This document shows, piece after piece, positions 22,988-34,769 of a DNA stretch of 64,000 bases. The stretch comes from Lepidodermella squamata (taxonomy: Eukaryota > Gastrotricha): assembly GCA_047495785.1 (NCBI GenBank), contig JBLDXI010000003.1, positions 310,001 through 374,000 of the forward strand, written 5' to 3'. The stretch's first letter is position 1, and every line of letters begins with the position of its first letter. The notes beneath the pieces are model-generated. The model was not told where the DNA came from and did no database searches. It saw nothing but the letters and a program-made list of their open reading frames with translations. Both the position numbers and the translations under genes were made by a program.

Positions 22988-23652
22988 TTACCCGCATCGA
23001 CGGCTGTTGATGTTTCTCCTGAAATAGATAAAAAGGCATGAATACAAAAGCAGAAAGCTGCCACTAAGTTTTACATGTAACAGTTGTAGCGATCGATGCA
23101 ATCAGCGTCGCCGTTCATCGGACAGCCGTCCGTTACGCATCCGAAACAATAGTCTACGATGGTTGTAACGGCGCGGCAAAAGCGAAGAGCCAGGCGTTCA
23201 GCCTGATCGCAAACACGGGCATTGCAGGTCTGAACATTCCGTTCACTAAATTATCAAATATTCCTGTAAACTGTATGTTGTTTCCTTTCAATTCTTACTT
23301 GATATGCTTGATCATCGCACGACATCCAGCCGGAGTTTTAAATGCCCTGTCGAGAATTTTTCGCGATTATTTTGTAAAAGTGGATACATTTGTTAACCTA
23401 CCTTGCTTCTGCTGGCACATCAGACCAGAGGCACCTGTGACATCGCAGGTTTTCAAGTTCTTTTGCGCCAGGTGGGCACTTCGCACTGCAAGGTTTTACA
23501 AATGATGGATTGAATTTTTACACATAATGAGTAAGTTTCATATACTTCGAAGCGTCAATCATTCCCGGGCAAGGCTCTACATAGCCATTCAGATTTGGCT
23601 GAGCAGCAACAGCGCAAAGAAACAGCGAAGCGAGGATTATTCGAGCAGACAT
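22988..23652 (-). CDS. Small secreted Cys-rich protein 3
   Basis: Five exons: 23652..23546, 23485..23402, 23346..23299, 23245..23075, 23018..22988. 146 residues. Signal peptide ARIILASLFLCAVAAQ, then GYVEPCPGM, KCPPGAKEL, CHRCLWSDVPAEA, GCRAM, TCNARVCDQAERLALRFC, DYCFGCVTDGC, ADCIDRYNC and RRCG. Exon 4 is closest to Cys-rich protein 1 (both have DYCFGCVT), so 1 and 3 form one subgroup and 2 and 4 another. Upstream (minus strand) is cctcagaaatggagac followed by ctataaaaagcc. Confidence 0.83.
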
Positions 23653-23759
23653 CTTTTCGATTTGTAAATTGCTTTCATGCTGAATTCCTGCGTTCTGTGG
23701 GCTTTTTATAGCTCGAATTTGTCTCCATTTCTGAGGCTGAGCTAAACAATAGCCAAATT

Positions 23760-24184
23760 CTGCATTGTTATACGCGTAGGTGGAAGTCTGTTTAACAACT
23801 CAATTTGTTGTGGTCGACAAAAGGTAACAATTACACCTCAATCTGAGAAATTTCCTTTTTCAAATCATGGCGAGCGCTTTTGCTCTGCAGACATTAATAA
23901 TGGGGATTTTAGATCGAAATATTGAAAATCATTGAACTATTATATAGTATTAAACTTTTTGTTGTGAATTGTTGAATTGTAGAATTGTTCACTAGATCTA
24001 AATAAATTAGTAAAGCATCATTTTAAAATCTATTCTCTTAAACAGGGCACTTTTCACATGAATGAGTAGCACCTGTTGCTTCCGGACGCGTGCTAGCGTT
24101 TCTACTAAGAGTTGTTTTGTGAAGAGAATAACATGATTTTAATAACACAGAATCGCATAACATCTATACCGTTCATCAGTTTTC
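23760..24184. other. Divergent intergenic region
   Basis: Lies between the minus-strand Cys-rich gene 3 and the plus-strand copy B. No features seen beyond A/T-rich sequence. Confidence 0.4.
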
Positions 24185-25668
24185 ATGGCTGAACAATTGC
24201 TGAATTCTTCGCTGAATTTAGACGATTCTATAACGCACGGCCATTACTTCAGTGCCTGCGAGTTGAAGCAAAGCGATTTTCTCGATTCGGTGAAGCAGCT
24301 TAAAATCGATGATTCAGAGCTCTCATCTCGTCACGGCTCGTCAACAACCTCGAGAGCCCTATTACTAATTACTTCAATCGGCCTAATTTCTGCCTCAATC
24401 TCCATCAGCCTCATTGTTTTCAGCGTTTATTCAGCCGCCTCTCATAGGAAAACGCCTGAATTAGATTCGCTGAAGCATGAAGAACTGGTTCTAAATTCGA
24501 TTATCGACTCGAAACTTGGCACATCGCTCTGTCGCATCGATTTGAAGTGTGGCTCCAAAACATTGCCACCCTTCGAGAGCTCACTCTCAAAGCCGATACT
24601 GTCCGAGTTGAAGCAGAATTTCGGGCTGATAATCGTGCTCAGCGAAGCAGATCGCGTTGCTACAGCACCGTTGCTACATGCGATTTATGGTGGAAATTTC
24701 GCGAAAATCATCTATTGCTCCAAACAGCTAAATTCAGCGGAAGTTGATGTGAGAATCGAATCCATTTATGGTTCAAAGATTGCTAAATCGACCTCGAGCA
24801 AGTTTTATGGTCTCACTGATTTGAATTCGTCTTCGTATTCCACGAGCTACCAATGCCTTCTAGGCGCTAAGAAGTCTTTGGAAAATTTGGATGGAATCTT
24901 TGTTGTCAATGACGACGTTCTGTTCAACTTCTGGATGCTGGCCTCCAAGAAGCAGTTGGTCGATTTGTCTGAGAGTCGAGCCTTGTCCCGCTCCAGCAAT
25001 TTGACGTACGACATCGACAGTTTTAGAGCGTGTGACATCGATGGAAACTGTAAAGCTGAAACATCTGGCAGCTTCATGCGAATGCAAAATCAAACTAAAA
25101 GCTTCTATCAGGTTAGCATTGACTGTATCGACCCCGGATATTTCATTTGAAATGTTAACTTTCCAAGGATTTGAACTCATTAGCTGTTTCAAGTGGATCA
25201 AAACCGTACGCGAAGTGCTTCGATAGACTGGCAAAACGCAGCGGAGCTATGAGAAGACTCTTCGTCGGCCCTTCGTCGTGGTTCTACATCGCGAAAAGCG
25301 ACCTCGCATCTGCAGCAATTCTGTTCGAGCTGGCCGCAAAGCATAAACTCGACGAGGACATCGCAGTTCAAACGTTTGATGAATGCGGGTATGGCCGTGA
25401 CAACGAGCCGTTAATACCCGGCAACAAATCGCGATTAAGTGTTTCAAAATCGAAGAACTACAAACCAAGAGCTCTCCTTTCGAAATCCCCGGCGATAGAT
25501 TTGCAAAAATTGGTTGCGAAAATCGAGAACCACTTTCAAATTATTCGAAACGGATCGAGTGGCAACGGTCAACGTCGCATCTTCAGGCTGACGGATAAAA
25601 TGCACCACCGGGAAGCTTGTAACTTTTGCATGTTGAACCAATACGCCAAACTGCTCCGAATGTTATGA
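24185..25668 (+). CDS. STELLO/DUF288-like type II membrane protein, copy B
   Basis: Exons 24185..25111 and 25168..25668, 475 residues. A cytosolic N-terminus of about 55 residues precedes a signal anchor (LLITSIGLISASISISLIVF, about 60-82). The lumenal domain has FGLIIVLSEADRVATAPLLH, then GIFVVNDDVLFNFWMLASKK. This 'DDV..FW' block is the family's presumed metal or nucleotide-sugar site (inference from STELLO-type glycosyltransferases). SSWFYIAKSDLASAAILFEL corresponds to the 'MFYLSKKH' region. The tail after about residue 395 is basic and not shared with copies C-E. Its 3' part is duplicated downstream at 25972-26360 and about 29690-29950. Expected location is Golgi or ER membrane. Confidence 0.7.
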
Positions 25669-26360
25669 AATCCGATCCGTTAGGATACAAATTTTATTGC
25701 TTACATACCATCGTGATTTTGATAACTGTTGGTTAAACTTTGAATTTTTCTCCTCTGAATTTTATTAAACTGAACAACTAGTCCTTGACACATTTTAATG
25801 AATAAAACAGATATCTTGCCCTGTGGTTTTTTCTGAAATCATCGTGAGCATATCATGAAGCACAAATATAGCAAAAATGTGATTCAGCTGTTTGCGTGGG
25901 GAAGACAACATCACGCGTTGTGCGCTCTCCAGTTTTAGCGGTTTCTATTGCACGTAAACTAATTTCTTTTCGTCGCATCTTCAGGCTGACGGATAAAATG
26001 CACCACCGGGAAGCTTGCAACTTTTACAAGTTGAGCCAATACGCGAAACTGCTCCGAATGTTATGAAATCCCATCCCATAGGACGCAAACTTCGTTACAT
26101 ACCATCGATAACTACCGGTCAATCTTCGAGTTTTCTAGTCTGAATGTTAGCGAAACTGATCAACTCGTAATAAATGTTGATGAATTGAATAGAGTAAACC
26201 TGCCCACTGCAAGTAAATTTTCACATTCAGATTTTACAAAACAAGAATATCATGGAGAAATGATATCGCGAAAATGTTATTCAGCTGTCTGCCCCGTGCG
26301 CAGAAAAAAAGATGGAGCTGGTGGTAGCAGGTAATGCGCGCACAAATTTCAGCTGTTTTG
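25569..26360. repeat. Tandem duplication of copy B 3' end and flank
   Basis: The segment starting cgtcgcatcttcaggctgac in the last exon of B (about 25569) recurs at about 25972 together with the following 3' flank. The unit is about 400 bp. A third, more decayed copy is at about 29690-30230. The repeat copies lack the upstream coding part and are not genes. Confidence 0.75.
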
Positions 26361-26484
26361 ATTGCTCGTAACGACAGGCATATCAAGACCTTAGCAAATA
26401 AACCTTAAGAGATATTTCAGGAAACGAAAAAAGGACAAACTGTTTAAAATCGCTTACACATTTGGAAACTATTTAGGTGCCGCC

Positions 26485-26511
26485 ATGAAATGTTCTCAAC
26501 TCCAGTGGTGA
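26485..26511 (+). promoter_or_regulatory. uORF overlapping the start of copy C
   Basis: An ATG in strong context (gccgccATGA) opens an eight-codon frame that ends after overlapping the start of copy C, whose own ATG lies five bases downstream in a poorer context. The same arrangement occurs at 30390-30416 in copy D. Confidence 0.4.
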
Positions 26512-28858
26512 GAAAACTAATTACCATCACATTAGCAGTAACGGCCATATTCACATGCTTGAGCTTCCTTCAGCTTCCTTACTCGTTCCGAATTCATGAA
26601 AAACATTCGGCCGCTAACTCTCCTGCCGCAAATACGAAATTCACTAATGCGAACAGCATTCAGGCTCGTTATATGAAAGCATGCGACAGATTCTGGCAGA
26701 GAGCCGATTGCCAACATGTAAGAAAATCTTTTTTATATGCTGAAGATTTAACATACAATTCCGCGAAAGCCCTCACGGTTATTTCTAATCTCTTTCAGCT
26801 CCTGGAGGGCGAAAATCACAAGATGCCTGAGTTTGGAGACGCTACGACTCGGTCGCTGAATTTGAAACGGATTGTCCTAGTGGCCTATTTCAATGCTCCG
26901 CACTACGAGTCGGCTTCTAAAATTTACGCACTTTACGATCACGTTTTCTTCGATATTGTATTTTGCGTTCCGTCACCTGAAGAAATCAGTCGATTTTGGC
27001 CTTCCAATCGAAACTACACTGTAGACGAACTGCTGCAAATTCCAGACGATACTAAGGTATATTTATTCATCTCTCACCTACTATTTGGCATGTTAAAGCA
27101 CATTCCCTGCCCTTACAGCGAGAATCACAACGATTTATCAACCAGTTTTCTTTTAAGGAAACTGATATTTGAAGCAGTACTAGTCAACTGAGTCAAAATT
27201 GGCTTTCAACCAAAAAGTGAGGGTTATTGATTTTGCAAAATTTAGCCGATTTGATGAAATTTTATGAGATTTATCGTTCATCAGAACTATCTGCAAAACT
27301 CGGAATGCCTTTTAACCGCGAAATTCAAAAGGCCATCTGATTCATTTTCATGTCTCCTCTATTTTATATGTTAAAAACTCTTATTCGATCCAGGTGATAT
27401 CGATTCGTTTGCCTGGAGACGATACAGGCCAGAACTGCCACGAATGCCCGCTGAGAGCTCATGATTTGCTGCTGAAGACGCGCGGTGATTATCCGTCAGG
27501 AATCGACGGTATCCTAACAATGGCCGATGACGTGGTGCTCAATTTCTGGACGCTGGATGTTCGCGGCAAAAAGCCGGATACCAACTGGCTGCTAGCTACC
27601 AAAGTCTCTAATTCATTCAGCGTAGACAGTGTAAGTAGTTCTCCCGCGTTACGGTTGCACAGGCTCAAGGTCACATTTCAGGGCCTGTTTTGTAATAGTG
27701 GGTATCCAACTCAGAAAAACAGCGACTGCAAGAAAGACGTGTGGCCCTGGTCGAAGATTTACAAAAGCAAGCTGAAAAGGTTTTACAAGCACCTGGAGAG
27801 TCTGTCGAGGGGATACGACAAGAACAATGAAATCGCCGAATTCGGGAATCAGAAAACCGAGTATTGGCACTCGTCTTACGAGGCTTTGCTGCGGCAAACC
27901 GGTGGCTATCGACGCATGTTCGGCCTGACCGGAGCTGATATGTTCTATTTGAGCAAGAAACATCTGGACACTACGATGCCGTTTCTAGAACTACTTTCAG
28001 CGTAATACAGTGTTTTTTCTAATAATTCCAAAATGTGGTGTCATCGTGTTCAGCATCCAAAATTAGGCTAGGAGAGCATCATCCGAAAGTTTTGAACTTC
28101 AAAGTGGTTGCGCATCTGCCGATACATAAAAGGCGAACGCTGCCCTCGTTTCTTACAAACAATTATAATTATTCAGTGCCAAATGGCCTAAATTCCGACG
28201 GCGGAAAAATATTAGAAGGGAATGGTATTCAAGCACATAGGTCACTTGTCAATGGGATTAAAAGAATCCGAAAAAATTTGGCTGGTTCAACAGGGCAAAA
28301 TACCAAACCGATTTTTCCGAGGAAATTTTTATTTATTCGACTGAATCGCGAATAAAAGAGAGGATTATTCTTTCGGTACTCGGTACGTTTAATTTGGAAA
28401 AAATTGAATTTCCCACAAAATGATTCCCAATTCCCAGTGAAAAAGTAGGCGCGTGACTTCCCGGTCGCTAATGAGCCTGCTCATATATTGATATTAACCA
28501 TTGCAGACACGATATCTACATGGAAATTGCAGTCGGTACAGCCTTGCGAGCGCTCACTCCAGTCGGCGAACTGCAGCTAATCGACATGACGGCGTTCGAT
28601 TGGGGCGACGGGAGTGTTCGTTATGAACCGATGGCTGACGTCTACTCGACAACGCTTGAAATGTTGCATCCGTTCAAATTGAGCTCGGTGTTGGCATCTG
28701 AGTACAATCGAAATGCCAGTCTGCTTGTGGCCGAATCAGACTGGGATGCATTCGATAACATGAGTGTGAATGCGGGCGCTGTTAACGTTGATTCGGATAC
28801 GGACGGGCCCAGTTGCGTATATTGCAATATTTTAAGAATTGCCAGCTCATTTGTCTGA
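26490..28858 (+). CDS. STELLO/DUF288-like type II membrane protein, copy C
   Basis: Five exons: 26490..26717, 26799..27056, 27394..27630, 27682..28001, 28507..28858. 464 residues. A short N-terminus and signal anchor (LITITLAVTAIFTCLSFL, about 9-27) are followed by a Cys-containing stem. The lumenal core has RIVLVAYFNAPHYESASKIY, then GQNCHECPLRAHDLLL, the presumed catalytic GILTMADDVVLNFWTLDVRG and ADMFYLSKKHLDT. The C-terminus has EMLHPFKLSS and ends in CVYCNILRI. Intron positions equal those of copy D; intron 4 has been enlarged to 505 bp by a dispersed repeat. A glycosyltransferase role in the secretory pathway is inferred from the DDV motif and topology; the acceptor is unknown. Confidence 0.8.
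28180..28450 (+). repeat. Dispersed repeat copy within intron 4 of copy C
   Basis: Shares blocks with the MITE interior at 4150-4440 (aaaataccaaaccgattttt, ttcgactgaatcgcg, aattcccaattcccag). It accounts for most of the size difference between intron 4 of copy C (505 bp) and copy D (102 bp). Confidence 0.5.
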
Positions 28859-28934
28859 GAAACTAAGCGGGCTGATGGATCCCGGGCTAAATGCATCCAA
28901 CTAATCTAAACCGAACAGTAAAAGCTTTTTTGCT

Positions 28935-29410
28935 GCTTCCTCTCAGTGCCTATTGTGTGTTCGCAGCTTCACTGCAATCATTAAGCCTTCAACTTTCCCG
29001 GCTATCAGGAGCCGTGCCCTGGCCTTTTCTCTCAAGTGTTGTGAGTTTCGTAACGAAATCTGCGGGATGAGGTTTCAACAACTCTATTTAGCAATCGCTG
29101 CCCATTAACACTAAGTGACGATGACAGTTTGAAGTGCCATGGATGCCCGGGGAGCGGCATTCCGCCACTTGCTATGTGAGTTTCATTAGGCTGCATGTTA
29201 TTGGATTCTATTGTTGAATCCTTGCGTTGCGATCCTTACATAAAGCTCATATCAGACGAGCAGAGAAGGATGTGATGCTATGTTGAACAACATCAAGTAT
29301 GCATTACCACGAGCTTGTAATCGTAGAGACATTCTACCTTGACATAAATAGAACCCGCGATGTTAGTAACAGCGGTGCATGTGTCTGCAGCTTTAATTCA
29401 AGTAAACAGT
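28935..29410 (+). pseudogene. Decayed Cys-rich secreted protein gene
   Basis: Nucleotide matches to all of exons 1-3 and part of exon 4 of the intact gene at 32966-33647 (for example ggctatcaggagcc, ccttttctctcaagt, gacgatgacagtttgaagtg, gaaggatgtgatgctatg). The start codon region is lost and exon 4 breaks off after the first cysteines. It sits directly behind copy C just as the intact gene sits behind copy D, so it is the older half of a block duplication. Confidence 0.85.
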
Positions 29411-29689
29411 TCAAACCTAATGAAATTGAGCTTCAGGGCCACTCATGCGTCTGGGGTAGTAAGTATTAAAATACGCCCTCTGAATTTCGCAAACTAATAT
29501 TATCGATGCAACTGCCTTGGCCTGAATTGCTTCCAGGAATATTAGAAAGGAATAAGGGTTACAGAAGGGTAGATCATAGATTGTTGCCTACTGAAATCAT
29601 AAATCACTTGGGAAACAGCGACGTGAAACGAGCTTAGTGGCAAGAGTGTTTTTTCTTCCTTCTCCATAAGTTATTTGCTAGTTCAAGAA

Positions 29690-29950
29690 GAGAAGATCAC
29701 CGCTCTCTTATGACCAAAAGCTCTCCTGCCATTATCCTCGACGACAGATTTGCAAAAATTGATGAAACGAATAGAGAATCACGGTTTAACCGTTCGAAAT
29801 GGGTTAGGTATAGAAACGAGCGACGACATCGTTTCTTCAGACACCATTGAGAAGCTTGCAACTTTTACATGTTGAGCAAATACACATACTGCTCCGAATG
29901 TTCTGAAATCCGATAGGATGCAAATTTCGTGATTTCGCTAACTTTGAATT
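29690..29950 (+). pseudogene. Decayed 3' fragment of copy B
   Basis: Matches the last exon of B from gctctcctttcgaaatc onward, with several indels and stops, followed by the same 3' flank. Upstream of copy D, as the 25972 fragment is upstream of copy C. Confidence 0.7.
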
Positions 29951-30394
29951 ATATAGTGTAGTATGTTAGCGAAACTGAAAAACTAGTAATACATTTGTAT
30001 GAATAAAATAGAGTAAATAAAATAAAAATGCCTTCTGAAAGTATATTTCATATTATAAGATATAGGAGCATATATTACAAAACAGGAATATCATGGAGAA
30101 ATGATATCGCGAAACTTTTACTCAGCTGCCTGCCCCGTGCGCAGAAAAAAAGATGGAGCTAGTGCTAGCAGGTAATGCGCGCTCAAATTTCAGCTGTTTT
30201 GATTGCTCGTAAACTTAGCTTTTGCACTTGAATGTTACTGTGGTTTTGCAAGAATCGCTTGTCTCGCGACGCTTAGCGTAAAGACAGGCATATCAACATC
30301 TTAGCAAATATACCTTATATTTTATAAAACGAAAATATGACAAACTGTTTAAAATCGCTTACTTATTTGGAAACTGTCTAGGTGCCGCCATGAA

Positions 30395-32315
30395 ATGTTC
30401 TCAACTCCAGTGGTGAGAAAACTAATTACCATCACATTAGCAGTAACGGCCATATTCACATGCTTGAGCTTCCTTCAGCTGATTGGCCCTTACTCGTTCC
30501 GAATTCATGGAAAACTGCCTCTCATCAGCTCTCCTGCCGCAAATACGAAATTCGCCGATGCAAGACAAGTCCAGGCGCGGTACATGAAGGCATGCAACAA
30601 ATTTTGGCATCGAGTCAATTGCCAAAATGTAATGAAAGCTTTTTACTATCGATTGAGTGATCCTATATTTCCAATGACATTAGGATTATTTTTGCAATTT
30701 CATATTGATTTCTAACTTTTTCAGCTTTTGGAGGGCGAAAATCACGAGATTCCCGAGTTTGGAGATGCTTCGACTCGGTCGCTGAACTTGAAGAGAATCG
30801 TCTTAGTGGCCTATTTCAATGCTCCGCACTACGAATCGGCTGCTAAACTTTACGCACTGTATGCTCATGTATTCTTCGATATTGTATTTTGCGTTCCGTC
30901 ACCTGAAGAAATAAGTCGATTTTGGCCTTCCAACCGAAAATTTACCGTGGACGAATTGCTGCAGATTCCAGAAGATTCCAAGGTAAACAATATTATTGTT
31001 CACATTTTTATAGCTTACAGCAAGATTAACAACAGCTGCATACATTTACGTCAAATCGAAGCTACTAAGGCCGTTTCCTAATTATTTTTCATCGGAGGAA
31101 ATGAGAGATACAGCAAACCTAGGCAACAGTGACGATTTTCGCATACTTCGCAAAAATTTAGATATTTATAAAGCTGGGGGTATTTTCCGAACGGAATTTA
31201 AACCAGAGGGTGGATCTGCGACTTCTGTAACGTACCCTAATTTGCCCAGGTAATATCGATTCGTTTGCCTGGAGACGATACAGGCCAGAACTGCCACGAA
31301 TGCACCTTGAGAGCGCATGATTTGCTGCTGCAGACTGGTGCTGATTATCCATCAGGTATTGACGGCATCTTGACAATGGCCGATGATGTAATGCTCAATT
31401 TCTGGACGCTGGATGTTCGTGGGAAAAAGCCAGATACCAACTGGCTCATAGCTGTCAACAAATCAATTCCATTTAGCGTGGACAACGTAAGGCTTTGGTT
31501 TCCGCTTCAAGTTTTGCAAATCCGCTGTAAAACTTTTTCAGGGCTTGTTTTGTGGTAGTAATAATCCAGCTCAATCTAACGATGACTGTAAAGACGACTT
31601 ATGGCCCTGGGGAAAGAAGTATCAGAGCAAGCTGGAGGTGTTCTATGAGCACCTTACAAGTCTAGCGAAGGGGCGCCACAAGAATAATTCAATCGCTGAA
31701 TTCGGCAAACGAACCGCAGCATATTGGCACTCGGTTTATGAGGCTCTGCGGCGGCAAACCGGTGGCGATCGACGAATGTTTGGCCAGGCAGGAGCTGACA
31801 TGTTCTACTTGAGCAAGAAACATCTGGACACCATGTTGCCTTTTCTAGAATTACTTTCAGCGTAAGACTTTTTGATCAGTGCTTAAAATAGACTTTTCCA
31901 TCCACCGCGGGCGATTAGAATGGGAGTAAAAATTGCGTAAAATTATTCTTGAAACCATTGCAGGCATGATATCTATATGGAGATTGCAGTCGGTACAGCA
32001 TTGCGAGCGCTCACTCCAGTCGGCGAGCTGCAGCTATTCGACGCTACCGCGTTTGATTGGGGCGACGGGAATGTTCGTTATGAACTGATGGCTGACGTCT
32101 ACTCGACAACACTTGAAATGTTGCATCCATTCAAATTGAGCTCGGTGTTGGCAAGTGAGTACAATCGAAATGCCAGTCTGCTTGTGGCCGAATCAGACTG
32201 GAATGCGTTCGATAATATGAGTGTTAATGCGGGCGCTGTTAACGTTGATTCAGAAACAGACGGGCCCAGTTGTGTATATTGCAATATTTTACGCATTGCT
32301 AGCTCATTTGTCTAA
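30395..32315 (+). CDS. STELLO/DUF288-like type II membrane protein, copy D
   Basis: Five exons: 30395..30628, 30725..30982, 31250..31486, 31542..31861, 31964..32315. 466 residues. Exons 2-5 have exactly the lengths of those in copy C (258, 237, 320, 352). It has the same anchor, core motifs (VLVAYFNAPHYESAAKLYAL, GILTMADDVMLNFWTLDVRG, ADMFYLSKKHLDT) and Cys-rich end CVYCNILRI. It is the product of a recent duplication of the copy C block. Several Asn-X-Ser/Thr sites (for example NRNASL, NMSVN) fit a lumenal domain. A possible poly(A) signal aataaaa lies near 32373. Confidence 0.82.
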
Positions 32316-32890
32316 GAAACTTTAACAAATCATCTGTGAGACTATAGAAACAGCTAATGAATTCAAATGAAAAATAAAACAATACTGTTACCTAATTAGA
32401 TTTATTCTTTTGAAATATTCAAAGGCGTTTATTTGATTGTCTCCTTATTTGAGGTCTCCATTACGAAATGCTGCAATGTGTTTTCTATAACTGTACGTTT
32501 TTTCATGGCTTTGTTTGCCAAATATGTCAGCGGAAAAAATGGTTTCTTCGTCCAGCCTCCGACAGTCTTCATTTACGAGTCCGGAAAATATTGAGGAGAA
32601 AGGTGAAAAGCGTGGTTTTATTATTAGGTCAGTCAACCATTTGGCAACTAGTTTTTCATGCCGTTCGTCATAGAAGCCTCAAAAATGGAGACCATCCAAG
32701 GCTATTAGGATGTTTAAACGTAAGCTAGTATAATGTTCATACGCGCCCATGGATAGTCTACATTTACGAGTCCAGCTGATCAAGATTTATCAGAAAAAAG
32801 GTGGCAAAGCGTGGGTTTTATAAGGCGAGGGAAATTGTTATAAGGTCGTAAGCAGTCGAGGAGACCTCGAAAACGGAGACCATTCAAGGC
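32316..32890. other. Intergenic with a decayed promoter copy
   Basis: Contains cctcaaaaatggagacc followed by gctattagg at about 32677-32709, a copy of the Cys-rich gene promoter with the TATA destroyed. An intact version follows at 32865-32900. Upstream sequence (ggtgaaaagcgtgg) is also duplicated (about 32600 and 32800). Confidence 0.6.
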
Positions 32891-32900
32891 TATATAAACC
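32865..32900 (+). promoter_or_regulatory. Promoter of Cys-rich gene 4
   Basis: cctcgaaaacggagac followed by ggctatataaacc, 66 bp upstream of the ATG at 32966; the same arrangement as Cys-rich gene 2. Confidence 0.6.
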
Positions 32901-32965
32901 TGCAAACATCCATCGACATCGACTACCAACCATATACAACACATCTTGCATTTCAACAATTCATA

Positions 32966-33647
32966 ATGGCTATTTGCGCTAAGGCTCTCGTCCTCTCGTG
33001 TGTTCTCAGCTTTGCTGCAGCCCAACAAGCCTTCAATTTCCTTGGCTATCAGGAGCCATGTCCTGGCCTTTTCTCTCAAGTCTTGTGAGTTTTGCGACAA
33101 GTTTGCGACAAGGAGTTTTAAACTATTCTCTTTAGCAATCGCTGCCCATTGACACTCCGCGACGATGACAGTTTGAAGTGCCATCGATGCCTGTGGAGCG
33201 ACATCCCACCGCTTGCTCTGTGAGTCACGATGGGCTGCATTTTATGGATTGTTAACGAATAATTCAACAAATCCTTTTACAGCTCATATCAGACCAGCAA
33301 AGAAGGATGTGATGCTATGCTGGCCCACGTCAAGTATGCAACGCCACGAGCTTTTTTCGGACTTATTTTACTTATCCTTAATATTAAAAGGGCTCGTGAC
33401 GTTGTCAACTGCGGTGCGAATGTCTGCAGTTTGGCGGAGACTGAAGCTACTACTCACTGCAGGAAGCGCGATTCGCCCGATTGCTACCAGTGCGTTAACA
33501 AGAACTGCGATATGTCTGGCAAGGCCGATTGCAACGCCAAGTACAACTGCGTCAAGTGAGTCGCAAGACGCTTCGATAGTTCCGATTTTGACTATTTCTG
33601 TTTCTTACAGGGCAAACATTGACAGTGGCAAATGTGGCCCTCGTTAA
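32966..33647 (+). CDS. Small secreted Cys-rich protein 4
   Basis: Five exons: 32966..33084, 33136..33219, 33283..33333, 33391..33555, 33611..33647. 151 residues. Signal peptide AKALVLSCVLSFAAAQQA, then GYQEPCPGL, NRCPLTL, CHRCLWSDIPPLA, GCDAM, NCGANVCSLAETEATTHCRK, CYQCVNKNC, ADCNAKYNC and SGKCGPR. All exon lengths equal those of the minus-strand copy 2. Small introns (51-63 bp). Function unknown; predicted secreted, disulphide-rich. Confidence 0.87.
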
Positions 33648-34769
33648 TCCGTGGCACTGGGTGTTCCTCTACGATGACTTGAAAAATCCCCGCTTTTGTC
33701 CGAATACTCGCAAATTAAATAATTTATTGATAAGGAACTAGTTTGAACCAATATTTTTCGGCTTCATTCCTAACTCGCCTGCTTCATCCTAATTCTTCTG
33801 TTCTTAAATTCATCGAATTAAATATTGACTCTGGATAGACTGACTCTATATGTGCGTAATGATGACTTTCGATTATTTCGTTATGCTCGCTTTCGATTAT
33901 TTCGTTTTGCTCGCTTTACGAATGTAATGTCGGATATCGGATATAGACTAATTATAAAATAAAACCATGCAATTTATTTCTACTTGAAATTGGTTTCTGA
34001 GTGTATTCAGTGAGATTTCAAGTATATTTCAATTAGCATAAAACTGCCATCCCGAGCAACAAATTGCCGATTATTTTTTAAATAAATTCACTTTCTCAAC
34101 CTGCAGAGCAGAAGATTTCTTAAAGATAGCCGGTAGCCGGTAGTCCACTGCTTCAAGGATCCATGGCCGGACCAGCAATCAACAGTAAGTGAAACGCGTG
34201 AAATGTTGGTTGCTGTATATGCTCAAATCAAAGCAAGACAAGGTCTAAAAAGTATGAGAGGGCCTGCCAATTGTACGGCTCTAACTACGGCGACCTACGA
34301 GGACTCTGGGCCCGGCTGTTGGACAGGCTGTTCAATCAGCTCAAGTCAGTTCGAGTGATATGTGACGATGTGATCATCCACTCGCGGATGATTAACCCGT
34401 GGTCGAAAGATGATCGTAGAAATTATTTCGCAGAGACGTTGGCTAACGACCATCCTTGCACTAAGGCGATTCCTCTATGCTGTCATATTTTTAAATCTAA
34501 TCTGGTTATTCATTCAAGTGCTGCAGAGCGATAGCATGCAGCCACTAGCTATCAGAGTCACCTTTGGAAGTTATATACATAACTATGATTCATCAGTGAA
34601 CCTCGGTTTGGCATGCACTTCAACCATATGTAAAGAATATTATATGAAAAGAAGCGTTGTGAAACGTGTTGCATACGTGACGGTCATCTCGTGTTTTCTT
34701 GCTTCCTGTTTGCACCCTTTTATCCAACTTAAAAGGGTTCTATTAATCAAAACTTGCTGAATTACGCGA
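33648..34769. other. Intergenic with one possible exon
   Basis: At about 33862-33916 a 27-bp unit (ctttcgattatttcgtt...gctcg) is repeated. At 34254-34345 a block ends in a donor-like aa|gtcagt and reads GSNYGDLRGLWARLLDRLFN, with a possible upstream first exon ATGGCCGGACC near 34162. Phases do not join cleanly, so no gene is called. Confidence 0.3.
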
